Assembly (NCBI GenBank): GCA_015350385.1 | Contig: WNKI01000003.1 | Location: 1,521,730 to 1,585,729 of the forward strand | Origin: Aculops lycopersici | Taxonomy: Eukaryota > Arthropoda > Arachnida > Trombidiformes > Eriophyidae | Length of the DNA: 64,000 bases | Direction: 5' to 3' | In this document: positions 1 to 9,756 of the stretch, in pieces | Numbering within the stretch: position 1 is the first letter of the stretch | How the letters are laid out: each line of letters begins with the position of its first letter | Program-made: the position numbers and the translations under genes | Notes under the pieces: generated by a model | Databases searched by the model: none | Told to the model about the DNA's origin: nothing | What the model saw: only the letters and a program-made list of their open reading frames with translations

Positions 1-213
1 GGTGACAGTGGAGCCTCATTATTGATGTATGCTGATAACAAGGCAGTTGCCGTGGGCATCGTAAGTTATGGTCTAGGTTGCGCCACAAAAGGAGTGCCAG
101 GTGTTTATACGAAAACCTCAACTTTCATGCCCTGGATTAAGGATATTACACAACATAAGGACAAGGCAACTGTTGAGCACATTCTATTGAGTCCAGATGG
201 AAAACAATTGTGA
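1..213 (+). CDS. Trypsin-like (S1) serine protease, C-terminal fragment
   Basis: The reading frame is open from the first base of the window and begins with Gly-Asp-Ser-Gly, the motif around the catalytic serine of chymotrypsin-fold proteases. It continues with GIVSYG, a Cys, GVPGVYTKTSTFMPWI and a stop, which is the usual end of the S1 domain (strand 12 and the final helix). About 70 residues are visible; the catalytic His and Asp and the S1-pocket residue at position 189 lie outside the window, so substrate preference cannot be told. The residue after GDSG is Ala instead of the usual Gly. A tail of about 20 residues follows the domain. Probably secreted, by family analogy. Confidence 0.85.
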   Translation, partial: GDSGASLLMYADNKAVAVGIVSYGLGCATKGVPGVYTKTSTFMPWIKDITQHKDKATVEHILLSPDGKQL

Positions 214-383
214 TTTCGACAGCAAGTTATTCGATTACTGAGCGATGTTAACAATAAATGTGATTCATGTAGAAATGCTCCATGCTCTCCAAGTAGTGAT
301 CAGCAACAATAACAATGAACAACTGGAATCCGATCCTATTTACACTTATTCAATTCTTTTATTGACAACGCATTTTAATTAGA

Positions 384-716
384 TTAGTCGAACAAACCGA
401 ATCCAAGGTCGTCGTCTTCCTCTTCTTCCTCCTCCTTCTTCTCTTCCTTCTTCTCCTCTGGGGCGGCGGCAGCAGCTCCAGCATCCGCGGCTCCGGCAGC
501 TGCCGGCGCTCCTGCTCCAGCACCAACATTTGTAATCAAGCCCTTCAGGTCAATAGATTCGATGGCCTTAGCGAACAATCCTGGCCAGAATGGCTCGACG
601 GTTGTATTGGCTGCCTTTAATATGGTAGCCATCTTTTCGGCTGTAACTGGAGTGTCGGCATCTTGCAAGATCAAGGCCGAGTAGACGCATGCCAATTCTT
701 CTGTTGATGCAGCCAT
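384..716 (-). CDS. RpLP1: 60S acidic ribosomal protein P1
   Basis: A 110-residue protein with the standard P1 layout: an N-terminal helical dimerisation domain (about 1-60, starting [15 protein letters not shown]), an Ala/Gly/Pro hinge (about 65-85), a Lys/Glu-rich stretch, and the C-terminal stalk signature [10 protein letters not shown]. In the ribosome P1/P2 dimers bind uL10 and recruit elongation factors with this tail. Length and order match the family, and one exon covers the whole coding region. An AATAAA signal lies just after the stop (complement of 358-363). The 5' leader may contain an intron, since a CTTTAG-like acceptor precedes the start by about 40 bases, but I cannot place its donor. 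Confidence 0.97.
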   Translation of the reverse strand: MAASTEELACVYSALILQDADTPVTAEKMATILKAANTTVEPFWPGLFAKAIESIDLKGLITNVGAGAGAPAAAGAADAGAAAAAPEEKKEEKKEEEEEEDDDLGFGLFD

Positions 717-1651
717 TGTTTTGAATGTGAAAGGTGTTCTGGTCCTAAAGGATATTTAATTTACTAATAATAGTAATAAATCAAACGAATTTTATAATTC
801 GAAGGTTTGATTAGCAATATCTCCAAAGATATCTGGTGAAAATTGTGTAAATCTACGGTTCTCTTATGCAAAGCCAATGGGTATTGGACACATGTCGATG
901 TTGTTAGACCAAAAGCACACAAGCGTTCGGCGTGCATGCGCCGCGACGGCATTGCCGTCTCAATGGTGGCACCACGCTGGTGGCGGGTCGATTCAAAAAG
1001 TGCCCAAGCTATTTTTTAAGCCATAAATGCAAACTAGAAATTATATGTTCAATTAGAACATCTAATTAGAGTTATCTTATCCAAAAATTTGGCCCCAATC
1101 GATGATCTAGGTGAAAATTTAGATCTATCTGCATTCGCGAATTCAAATTTCGCGGCAGTCCGGATACCGAAACGTCAGTTTTACCATAGCGTTGCCGCAT
1201 AAGCAGGATATGCGCCAATGTTCACTGACTAGTCTCTCTGACTCTGTGTGTCTGCTTCCCCGTTCACTCACTGTGTGTTGGCCCGGTCGCTCACACTTCT
1301 CACAAAAAGCGAACTGCCGAACTCCATGTCTTGCCCATCCAATTCCAATGGCGACTCATAGCAAAGCAACTGACTGACTTCATCTACAACTTGCCTGACG
1401 TCTACTGCTATCCCAAATGTTCCAACCAATGTTATTATCCACTCAACTCTTATGTAACATATGACTCTCTTTATGACACGACTACCAAACCGTTGAATTC
1501 ACCTGTCATACTGACCTCAACTATTCAAACTTGTCCCAACAATTATTGTTCTATCTTGATTGATATTATTACTAATTGTCAACTTAGCATATCATAACTA
1601 CCATAATCTTCGTTATTTGATCTATTTTCAAATTCCACCAACACCAACAAG
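717..1651. other. Intergenic region, divergent RpLP1 / SSR1 promoters
   Basis: This 935-base gap separates two divergently transcribed genes and should hold both promoters and 5' leaders. Bases 1190-1640 are rich in short pyrimidine tracts leading into the SSR1 start. Short open frames here show no family resemblance. No TATA box, repeat or RNA gene was recognised. Confidence 0.5.
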
Positions 1652-2467
1652 ATGAACAAAGTCACAAGGAATTATCTCTTGGCTTTGGTCACATTTCTCG
1701 TCGCATTCAACAGTGTCAACCATATTGTTGGCATTCTAGCCCAAGAAGATGCTTCAGAGGGCGAGCAGCCAAATGTCAGTGGCGATGACATGGATGCGGT
1801 TCCAACAGAAGCCCCCGTCGACAAGGGACCTCAGCCGGCGGATGATGCAGATGTGACATTTATGTTTACTAGGCCAATCACTGGCAAGCCATATGAATTC
1901 CAAATCGGCAAGGAGGTTCATTTCCTCGTTGGCTTCAAGAACAAAGCTCAAAAGGATTTCTCAATCAACACTATCGATGCCTCATTCCATTACGCACTAG
2001 ATTTTAAGTACACATTACAGAACTTTACCTCCCACCCGTACAATAGAGTTGTTGAACCGAATCAAGAGACAACTCTTGGTTACACCTTCCTCATCAACGA
2101 ACAATATGCCGCAACTTCATATGGATTTACAGTCAATCTTTTATACTCAGACAAGAATGGAGTGCAATACAGGAACACTGTCTTCAATGAGACAGTTGCC
2201 CTGATCGAGTTGGATGAGGGTCTAGATGGTGAGACTTTCTTCTTGTATATATTGTTGGCCGGTTTCGTTGGATTGATTGCCTATGGATTGAACAAGCTAT
2301 ATGTCAAGTATGTTAACCCAACAAGACGGGCGTCAATCAAGCCAACATCTAGCGACCAGGAGAAGATGGTCACTAAGGAAGTCGACTACGATTGGTTGCC
2401 ACCCTCGATGGTTGCTAACTTAAAGAAGACTTCAACTTCGTCTAAGAAATCTGCAGCTGCAAATTGA
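1652..2467 (+). CDS. SSR1: Translocon-associated protein subunit alpha (TRAP-alpha)
   Basis: A 271-residue single-pass ER membrane protein. It has a signal peptide (about 1-30), an acidic lumenal stretch (about 32-67), a lumenal beta-sandwich region (about 68-190) with N-glycosylation sequons at N124 (NFT) and N179 (NET), a membrane span at about 196-214, and a basic cytosolic tail that includes DYDWLPPSM. This order and length match SSR1, which sits beside the Sec61 channel and helps translocation of some precursors. The start ATG follows an A/C-rich leader and is the first in frame. An AATAAA signal at 2737-2742 probably ends the mRNA. One exon. Confidence 0.95.
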   Translation: MNKVTRNYLLALVTFLVAFNSVNHIVGILAQEDASEGEQPNVSGDDMDAVPTEAPVDKGPQPADDADVTFMFTRPITGKPYEFQIGKEVHFLVGFKNKAQKDFSINTIDASFHYALDFKYTLQNFTSHPYNRVVEPNQETTLGYTFLINEQYAATSYGFTVNLLYSDKNGVQYRNTVFNETVALIELDEGLDGETFFLYILLAGFVGLIAYGLNKLYVKYVNPTRRASIKPTSSDQEKMVTKEVDYDWLPPSMVANLKKTSTSSKKSAAAN

Positions 2468-2834
2468 ACAGCACAATAGGGGGATAGTGAATGATGAGTT
2501 TAGACAGATGATAATAATATTTATAAATTTAAAACAAAAACAAAACGAAGATAAATTAATGATCAATCAGTACGCCCACAAAAAAACACATGCATATATT
2601 TACATGAATGTATATGATAAAAGAATCGCTTCAAGTGTGATTTTACCTTTGTAGAAAATTTGATATAGATACAAGATGAGATGAATATTCTCTCTACATA
2701 CACGAACGAATATATTGCATGCCAGGTGCTAAATGCAATAAACTGTGACCATTTGAATTAGAGAACTGAACTTATTACATTCATATGGATAATTTACTAC
2801 CTGTTGCTGAGACCACGTAACTATGACATCATCT
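2468..2834. other. 3' flanking region of SSR1 and of the next gene
   Basis: AT-rich sequence between convergent genes, holding the SSR1 3' UTR with a plausible poly(A) signal at 2737-2742. Nothing else is visible. Confidence 0.5.
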
Positions 2835-3373
2835 CTATCGATAGAAAGTTGAGGTTGCCAAATTTGGGTTCCTATCCTCGTACAAAATGGGACGTGGAAT
2901 TTGATTGTAATAAGGTCTTGAAGTTGTTGTTCCAGTTCTTTGCTTGATACTAGTACCTGTCGATAAATTACTACTGCCTTTAAAACTACCATCAATATGC
3001 ATTTTTTCGTCCAATTGATCTATTTTGGAAAACAACTCTTGCATTTTCGCCAAGTTCACGACATGAATCCTCGTCGGTATATAAGATCGTATACCAGTTG
3101 TCGGTAGTTGTTGTTGATGGTCACTCCTAAACATCATGGTATCACTGATATAGCTAGGATCTGTTGATTGCGTCAAGTCTGGATCAGTTTGATTCGTATG
3201 AGTGATAATTGTTGAGGGCTTTCGAAGCATTGATTGATTAAAAAAAACTTACCTGATTGTTGGTCGATGCAAATAACCTCAACAAATCTAATAGATACCA
3301 CCAATATTACAGCTAATAACTTACACACTCTCACTTCTTGACAACGATTTGGTTGTTCCATCTCACAATCCAT
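2835..3373 (-). CDS. Small signal-peptide or membrane-anchored protein, unknown function
   Basis: Two exons are inferred: 3373-3253 and 3178-2835, with a 74-base intron (donor GTAAGT, acceptor CCAG, phase 1). Splicing gives a 154-residue protein. A hydrophobic segment at about 18-35 (KLLAVILVVSIRFVEVICI) could be a signal anchor or an internal signal peptide after a short charged N-terminus. The rest is hydrophilic, rich in Ser/Thr/Gln/Arg, with a short amphipathic stretch (AKMQELFSKIDQLDEKM) that might form a helix. No family was recognised and there are no dibasic-amide sites of a clear neuropeptide precursor. The matching reading phase across the intron is the main support; without transcript data it remains a prediction. 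Confidence 0.45.
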
Positions 3374-4382
3374 TTAGTTTGCTGGTTTCGATCGTAGAAT
3401 AGCTCTAGTGACGAGCATCCATTTCCTTGTTAACTTCCCTGGCCGGTTCGATTTTGTAACTTTATGCGACTTTAAAGTCGAGTTTCGCAAGTTACCAGTT
3501 GGTCAGTGGCGACCTTTTATTTCTATCGGAGAGTCAGTCTCATCTGAGGCGATAACGATTGCTTGCCAAGCACCAGTGAGCCATCTTAATGCTCATGGTG
3601 GTCGATTCGATGTTGACAAGTTGTCGGTGCAACAACTACATGTCGATAAACTAGTCAACTACCTGCTGAGAACATGATTGTTAAGGTTTTGCCTCTACTT
3701 CAATTGATTCTCGAGACGGATCTTTCAATTATCTTGCGAACAAGTTGGCTTTCCGAACTTTGATAGCTTTGTCTAGACAGTAAGTCAGTGTTAACGGGTG
3801 ACATCTTGTGTTACAACTTTGAAAACAAGTGAATCAACAGGTGCCGCACTGGCCTGTTAGTTAGATAGAATTGAATGGTAAATTGTTGTGCCACCAACTA
3901 AGTGCGAACAAATCGCGGCCAACGGTTATCAGAAGAGTCGACAAGAGTTAAGCAGCTTGGTAAATAATAGCAATAGTGGGATTGGTAGCGGTAGAAGTTG
4001 GCGTCTGGCCAACATAGTTTCTTGGCTATTTCTCCGATGAACATCCTTCTAGACAAACTAGCTAACCAACTTTGGCCGGATGTTGGCCGAATGAATGAAG
4101 AGCGCAACTGGTGGTCATTCGTTCTGAGAAAGGCCCTTTTTTCGCCATAAAGATACACTAAACAATAGACTCTTCTTATCCAACTACGTGAAGTCTTGGT
4201 CTCTATATACATGTAGAATGGAAATTGTCTCATATTTTTGTAATCTTTGTAAGTTTAGGTAACTCACAACGAATAGCTCGAAACTACTCTAATTTAAACT
4301 TTTATTACACGAATGATGATTATGATGTTGTATTAAATATAATATAAAATATTAAATTATTATTAAACCATTCGCAACCTGC
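3374..4382. other. Region without a supportable gene
   Basis: About 1 kb. Open frames of 89 codons (3408-3677, plus) and 111 codons (3898-4233, minus) exist, but neither shows a domain, signal peptide or plausible composition. The right edge holds the 3' UTR of the next minus-strand gene, with an AATAAA on the minus strand (complement of 4301-4306). Confidence 0.4.
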
Positions 4383-4631
4383 TTAGTAGCCTCCGTATCC
4401 GCCGCCGTAGTGTGGTTGTGGGTAATAGATTGGCTGGGATTGCTTGAGGATGGGGATTGGAATGGGGATTGGCAATGGAAGGAGAATCTTCTTGCCGCCC
4501 TTGAGGAGCAAGAGGGCTAGAGCTGCCTTCTTGAGCATCTTCTTCTTTCCGGCCTGAGTTTCTTGTGGAACAAAGGCGGCCATCATGACGGCAACCACGA
4601 CAAAGATTGTAAACACTTGGATGAATCTCAT
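4383..4631 (-). CDS. Secreted cationic peptide with a Pro-Ile repeat and Gly-Tyr tail
   Basis: An 82-residue single-exon protein. Residues 1-27 form a clear signal peptide ending PQETQA. The mature part is modular: a lysine-rich amphipathic segment (GKKKMLKKAALALLLLKGG), a short alternating Pro-Ile run (LPLPIPIPIPIL), then SQPIYYPQPHYGGGYGGY. The Gly-Tyr tail resembles those of cuticular, silk or adhesive secreted proteins, and the cationic helix resembles membrane-active peptides; neither role is shown. A TATA box lies 126 bases upstream (complement of 4757-4764), suggesting strong regulated transcription. No named family was recognised. Confidence 0.7.
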   Translation of the reverse strand: MRFIQVFTIFVVVAVMMAAFVPQETQAGKKKMLKKAALALLLLKGGKKILLPLPIPIPIPILKQSQPIYYPQPHYGGGYGGY

Positions 4632-4756
4632 TTTCGGTTTGTTTTTGTTAGTCTGTTGGGTATTTGTCTTTTGGTGATGATTCTTCCCTTCAAGTTGGTT
4701 TGTTGACTAAGTGGCTTCTCTTCTCAAATAACAATCATTTGAGGACGTGCATCGAC

Positions 4757-4764
4757 TATTTATA
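4757..4764 (-). promoter_or_regulatory. TATA box of the secreted cationic peptide gene
   Basis: The minus strand reads TATAAATA here, about 125 bases before the start codon at 4631. With the usual 25-35 base spacing the transcript would start near 4730, giving a leader of roughly 100 bases. Confidence 0.6.
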
Positions 4765-6783
4765 GTGGGTCTAGTTAGATAGAAAGCAAGAAGGAGAGGT
4801 AGAGAGTTGGAAAATTAAGAGATTCTCTCACCCTCTCTTTCTTACTTCCACCTGTCCTAAGCGCTGCGGTCCGGCTACCTGCGGTCCCTCCCCCTCCTCC
4901 CTGGTTCGTGATCGATCCCGCTAGTCCCGTCGTTTGTTGATTATGTAACCAGAACCAGGACTGCTTGCTAACCCCCTGTTCATGGAAATGGGGGGAGGCG
5001 AGAAGATAGGAAGAGAGTTGGCCGACTCTCCTGATAGTTTGCCTGATCTACTAGCTGGCCAAGTTAGCTAGCTAGCCAGTTGAATGGCCATCTAGCTGGC
5101 GGAGAGAACGTGCGCGATTTATAGCTGGCCAATTAGCCACTGAGTCAAGTGAGAGTTGGAGCGAAGGTTCGAAAGAAGTTCGAAGGACAGCACGACAACT
5201 TGTATAATAGATGGACAGATACAAACTGTGCGCATTCAACAAGTGGACGTGGACTTGGGAATTAGTGGAAAGAGTCTTAGGTGAGAGTCTAGCTCGCCGT
5301 TACTTTCTGGACACTGGATGGGTTTTGCTTGCAAGGGAGGGAAGGAGTTTGTTTGTTAACTTCAACGAGAGAAACAGTATTAGTGAGAGCGAGAGTAAGA
5401 GCAAGTTGAAGCTGAACAGACTAGCATTGGCGGTGGCAAGTGTTAGTGGTAACTACTACTACTCGATCATTTAACCACTGTGAAGGGCAATTATTTATCA
5501 TCTCTCCTTTCCATTTGCAAACTTTTCTCTTCGGCTCATCAGCAAAGAGTGACCTCCACTTGTTGCTAAATGTATGGTCAAGTAGCCTTGGCGTAAATTC
5601 CCGTCTTTTCTCTTTGTGTTCACCATCGTCGTCGTCGTCGTTGTCCTCTCGTCGCTCCCCTTTAGTGACTGACTGGGAATCAGACTAGAGTTGCCGTCGT
5701 CGTTACGTAACGATTAGAACCAAAGTCGCATCGCAAGTTGCTCGTCCAACGTTAACGGGCTAAAATGCAGCAGAACCACTTGCTGAGTCGGTATATGTAG
5801 CTTCGTCTACGGCAGTCATCATAGGCACAAGCACAGGTTGTGTCGCTGCCGCCGTTACGTAACTATTGATAATCACTCCCTTCCCCTTGGCTGGCTACAG
5901 TACTGTAGCTGGCTAGCCAGTCAGTCAGTCAGCCAACTCTCGTAACGTTTCTTTCGCCCCAAGGCAAATGGCATTGGTAGGCGCCAAAACAAACTGGTTG
6001 GCTCGTTTCCTCTATCATGGCGTGTGAATGGCGAGCGTCAGTTTGTTTGTCGTCGGCATCGCCATTGCCTTTGTCGCGCCAGATAGAGAAAGTGGTCAGT
6101 GTCTTCATCATCATCATCGACGACGACGACGACGACCACCACCACCACCACAACCACAACCACCACCACTACTAATACTACCACTCGTACTACTATTACT
6201 AATGTCAACCAAATGTACCTATGGTTGAAGAACCTAGAGTGATAACCAAAGCTGGCTAATCGAATCAAGCGGTGCGAGTTCATGGGTAAAGAGATGACAG
6301 ATTCAAGGCTGCTGATTGAACATCCAATGAAACACACCTGCGCTGTACTTATGGTAGTCGCCAATATGGTCAACTTGAACTCAAGCACTAGACAAGTAGT
6401 GCCTTGAGCTGTTCATAGCTCCGCTGGATAAAAAAAACCGACGAACGCGAAGTGTGAGTAGAACAAGGGGATCAAGAAATTATGATTGCATGGTATAAAT
6501 AGTGATCCGGTAGATCATTCTCAATTTGTTCTACCACTAGAATTCGGATGCGAGACAGAAAGGTTCTAGAAAATCGCCGCCAACGTCCAGGTAAACACAA
6601 CCGCAATAACATTGAAAATATACAACCACACGCGTGATTTGATTTTTGCACGTTGTTGTTTGCGGATTCATTTGCAGTTTGGAGAGGCACTGTATTCCAT
6701 TCTACTAATTAGTCGTCTAATGAATTTATTTGAACTTCGAGAATTCAGTAGTATATTTTCTCTGAGATATGATCGACTAATTT
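4765..6783. other. Non-coding region with simple repeats and two TTACGTAA palindromes
   Basis: About 2 kb without a credible gene. Two exact TTACGTAA octamers (5703-5710 and 5855-5862) sit in similar contexts (GTCGTTACGTAAC and GCCGTTACGTAAC) and match the PAR-bZIP consensus. A trinucleotide repeat at about 6104-6198 shifts from CAT to CGA to CCA/CTA units and generates artificial open frames on both strands. The sequence GCTAGCTAGCCAGT and variants recur near 5060-5085 and 5900-5920. Confidence 0.45.
6104..6198. repeat. Compound trinucleotide microsatellite (CAT/CGA/CCA/CTA)
   Basis: Runs of CAT, then CGA, then CCA with interspersed CAA and CTA units follow each other without a break. It accounts for the poly-Val and poly-Arg/Pro open frames in this area. 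Confidence 0.8.
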
Positions 6784-7350
6784 ATGATCAATCAACACAA
6801 CTTAGTCATAACAATAATGCCAGTGAGAGACGAACTATGGGAGTTCATCTCGACACCACTTATGCGGACCTTTCATTGGGGTCCGATGTTATCTATGAGT
6901 ATTATCATCTCGATGACTGCTGCGATGATGACGACAAAATTAAATTTACTATTAACTCACAGTTTCATGCTATCTATGTGCATAGTACTCTACAATATGT
7001 GGTGTGCAACATTCATCGGTCCAGGTGTCTTATCGAAAGAGATGGAGGAACAAACCAAACGAGAGGAAGGGGTGATACAAAAGTCGACAACTAGGTTTTG
7101 CCGCCGGTGCCAAAAGTATATACTCGCCCGACACCACCACTGCCCATGGATCAACACCTGTGTTGGCCAAAATAATGAGACATACTTTTTGAGATTTTTA
7201 AGAGCAATTCTACTAACTACGTTCCAATCAACTATATACCTGTCGATGGATGTCTACTACAAGAACACTTTCATATTGTTTAGTGTGTTCAACATTGGCC
7301 TGTCATTGGGAGTTCTAATAGCCACATCAGTATTACTTTATACTCATTGA
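6784..7350 (+). pseudogene. Decayed ZDHHC6-like palmitoyltransferase copy
   Basis: The 188-codon frame begins like ZDHHC6 (RTFHWGP, then a membrane span and YNMWCATFIGPG) and keeps the DHHC-core end as HHHCPWINTCVGQNNETYFL. DHHC enzymes attach palmitate to cytosolic cysteines through this core Cys. Two defects are visible. First, about 14 residues are missing from the Cys-rich domain: the first CxxC (CRRC) runs straight into HHHCPW, so the middle zinc ligands are gone and Asp of DHHC is His; the loss could be recombination between the two His-His-Cys repeats. Second, a TGA at 7348 interrupts the last visible membrane span, and family-like sequence (LKILDK) continues after it. About half the usual 400 residues remain. 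A truncated expressed protein cannot be ruled out, but zinc binding should be lost. Confidence 0.65.
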
Positions 7351-7674
7351 TTGAAAATATTAGATAAGGTTCAGAGATGAGAAGAATGATAAAGACGGGT
7401 TTATTATTGTTATTGTTATTATGATCTGCTACAACCTCCTACTCTAACAAAGTTTATCAGATGAGAAGAGCAAGAAGAAAAGTGGCTTTCAACAAGTGTG
7501 ATTCTGGCTATTGTAGAATTTTTTCAATCATACGACAGTAGTTGTCTCAAAGTTTCATCTCTTCAACTGGAGCTCATCATTTTGAATAATGATCTCACAC
7601 TATAAGATATTTAAACGAAGACCACAAATACTTTGATTCGTCTAACACATAGTAAAAATAGAATTTACCCAAAG
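7351..7674. other. Intergenic region upstream of the sphingomyelinase
   Basis: 324 bases. The first 27 extend the ZDHHC6-like frame after its stop. The remainder is AT-rich leader and promoter sequence; no element was recognised. Confidence 0.4.
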
Positions 7675-9564
7675 ATGAGGACTTTATATATTTTAAGTGT
7701 TTATATTTTAATTTTTACAATATCAGCCAGCCACTTATGTCAAGCTGCCTCTGTCCCAGGTCTCGAATCGATGCTAAAGCATTCTTTCAGCCAAAGAGAA
7801 TGTCTTATGTGTCGATTCTCAGTTGGTCTAGTAAACTATTCTCTAAAAACCCAAAGAGGAGCCGAAAGAGTCAATAGGATAGCGGATAACTTTTGTTCCA
7901 TTGCGAAGATAGAGTCTCCAGCAGTTTGTTCACAGGTGACCAAATTGTTTAATCATGAAATCATCAAGGTTTTAAGCTATGGAATCGTATTGCCGGATCA
8001 AGTCTGCGGCTACCTATCAAACAACACCTGTGGTCATTATCATAACCCCATGGGTGATTGGGAGGTCAATCTAAACGCTAGTCTACACCTCGATCCAGAG
8101 GAGATTAGTAAGATACACGCAGCTCAACAAGCTTTGAAGGATCAAGCTTATCAGAAGCCCTATAGAGTCATTCATATTTCTGATACTCACATCGATTTAA
8201 GATACAAGGAGAATTCTGTAGCTGTTTGTGATGAACCACTCTGTTGCCGGCTGAACTCGAAACCTGATACTAATAAGACAAACGCAAACACGAAAGCCGG
8301 ATATTGGGGCACCTATGGTGCGTGCGATGTGCCTCTGCGAACATTAGAATCAGCACTAAAGGTCTTGAATACCACTATGGAATCGACAAATGACATAGAT
8401 TACATCATTTGGACTGGTGATATTCAACCTCATGATGTTTGGAGTCAAAACCAGACAACGGCAACTGAGACTTATGATGCAGTTTTCAGAAAGATCTTCG
8501 AGTATCTACCAAACGCGAGGATATTCCCCACTTTCGGAAACCACGAAATGATTCCTGTTGATAGCTTTAGCCCATCTAACCTGTTGAACATAGCAAAAGA
8601 TGACTCGCCAGAGTGGCTCTACCGCAAGATGGATTCGTTTTGGTCCAGATGGTTACCACAGGAAACTGTTGCAACAATCACCAAGGATGGATTTTATGCG
8701 GCAAGCGTGAGGCCAGGATTGAAGGTTGTCTCGCTGAACACCAACTTCTGTCACAACAAGAATTTCTGGCTCTACATTAACTCGACTGATCCTGGAAATC
8801 AATTACAATGGCTTATTCATGAGCTACAAATCTCGGAGCTAGAACACGAGCAAGTGCACATTGTTGGTCATATTCCACCTGGTGTAGGCGACTGTCTAAA
8901 AGTATGGTCGAAGAATTACAACCGCATAGTGAGGAGGTTTGCCAAGACTATAACAGGTCAGTTTTTTGGACACACCCATAATAGTGAGTTTGAGATTTAT
9001 TACGACCAAAACAGCGTAAGCTATGACGAGGACCCGAAGAGTAAGACTTGGAAACCAATCTCCGTTGGATTCATTGGCCCATCTATCACAACTTTCATTG
9101 ATCTAAATCCAAGTTTTAGAATCTATTCGGTAGATCCGAGTAAGAACTATATGCCAGTCGACTTCGAAACATATTTCATGAATCTAACTAAGGCCAATAT
9201 AGAGGGACAGCAAGAACCTGAATGGAAATCTACTGGCACATTTTCTCAGGTGTTCAAGATTGGTGATATTAGTCCGCAGTCACTGCATAATCTTATGATT
9301 GACCTGAGTAAGGATTTTGCCATGGCAAATATGGACACAAAGGATGCGACTTCGTTGGAGCAACTTGTTAAGAAAGCACAAGCTGGATCTTTGGATGGCA
9401 ATTTGTTTAAGCTCTACAGAATGTTCAACTCTTACAGCGATTACTATAACAAATCTCGATTTGATCAACTACACTCACAAGAAATCCGTAGGTTCTTGTG
9501 TGGTTTCTTCTCTAGTCAAGCTCATGATGTAGTCGCTTGCAACCACTTCGTCAAAGAAATCTGA
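7675..9564 (+). CDS. Acid sphingomyelinase (sphingomyelin phosphodiesterase 1-like)
   Basis: A 629-residue single-exon protein. The ATG at 7675 is chosen because it opens directly on a signal peptide (MRTLYILSVYILIFTISAS). A saposin-B domain follows (about 40-125) with paired cysteines including CLMC, FCSIAKIESPAVC and DQVCGYLSNNTCG. The calcineurin-like metallophosphoesterase domain carries the metal ligands in order: DTHID, TGD, GNHE, HIVGHIPPG and GHTHNSE, which bind two zinc ions and hydrolyse sphingomyelin to ceramide and phosphocholine in the lysosome or outside the cell. Several N-glycosylation sequons are present. The C-terminal helical region ends in Cys-rich segments (RRFLCGF, VACNHF). 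All catalytic motifs look intact. It converges on the Bcl-2 gene 192 bases away. Confidence 0.95.
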   Translation: MRTLYILSVYILIFTISASHLCQAASVPGLESMLKHSFSQRECLMCRFSVGLVNYSLKTQRGAERVNRIADNFCSIAKIESPAVCSQVTKLFNHEIIKVLSYGIVLPDQVCGYLSNNTCGHYHNPMGDWEVNLNASLHLDPEEISKIHAAQQALKDQAYQKPYRVIHISDTHIDLRYKENSVAVCDEPLCCRLNSKPDTNKTNANTKAGYWGTYGACDVPLRTLESALKVLNTTMESTNDIDYIIWTGDIQPHDVWSQNQTTATETYDAVFRKIFEYLPNARIFPTFGNHEMIPVDSFSPSNLLNIAKDDSPEWLYRKMDSFWSRWLPQETVATITKDGFYAASVRPGLKVVSLNTNFCHNKNFWLYINSTDPGNQLQWLIHELQISELEHEQVHIVGHIPPGVGDCLKVWSKNYNRIVRRFAKTITGQFFGHTHNSEFEIYYDQNSVSYDEDPKSKTWKPISVGFIGPSITTFIDLNPSFRIYSVDPSKNYMPVDFETYFMNLTKANIEGQQEPEWKSTGTFSQVFKIGDISPQSLHNLMIDLSKDFAMANMDTKDATSLEQLVKKAQAGSLDGNLFKLYRMFNSYSDYYNKSRFDQLHSQEIRRFLCGFFSSQAHDVVACNHFVKEI

Positions 9565-9756
9565 TGGTATAGGTAATTGACTGGATAAAAGTTGATGTTA
9601 CGATTTTACTTGAGATTATCTAATTGTCATAGTATATCTTTGTTATATTGAAAGTCTGACTGATGATAGTGAGCCAAAAACTAGCCATTGAGTTGACTCA
9701 TTGTGATTTAGTGTGGATGGTGATATGGTATCGACCTCATTTTCTTCTTTCTATCT

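Noticed and set aside
3408..4233. Open frames of 89 and 111 codons on opposite strands
   Set aside because: No domain, signal peptide or composition typical of coding sequence; no partner exon in phase was found.
6028..6388. Open frames with poly-Arg/Pro or poly-Val
   Set aside because: They are products of the CAT/CGA/CCA microsatellite.
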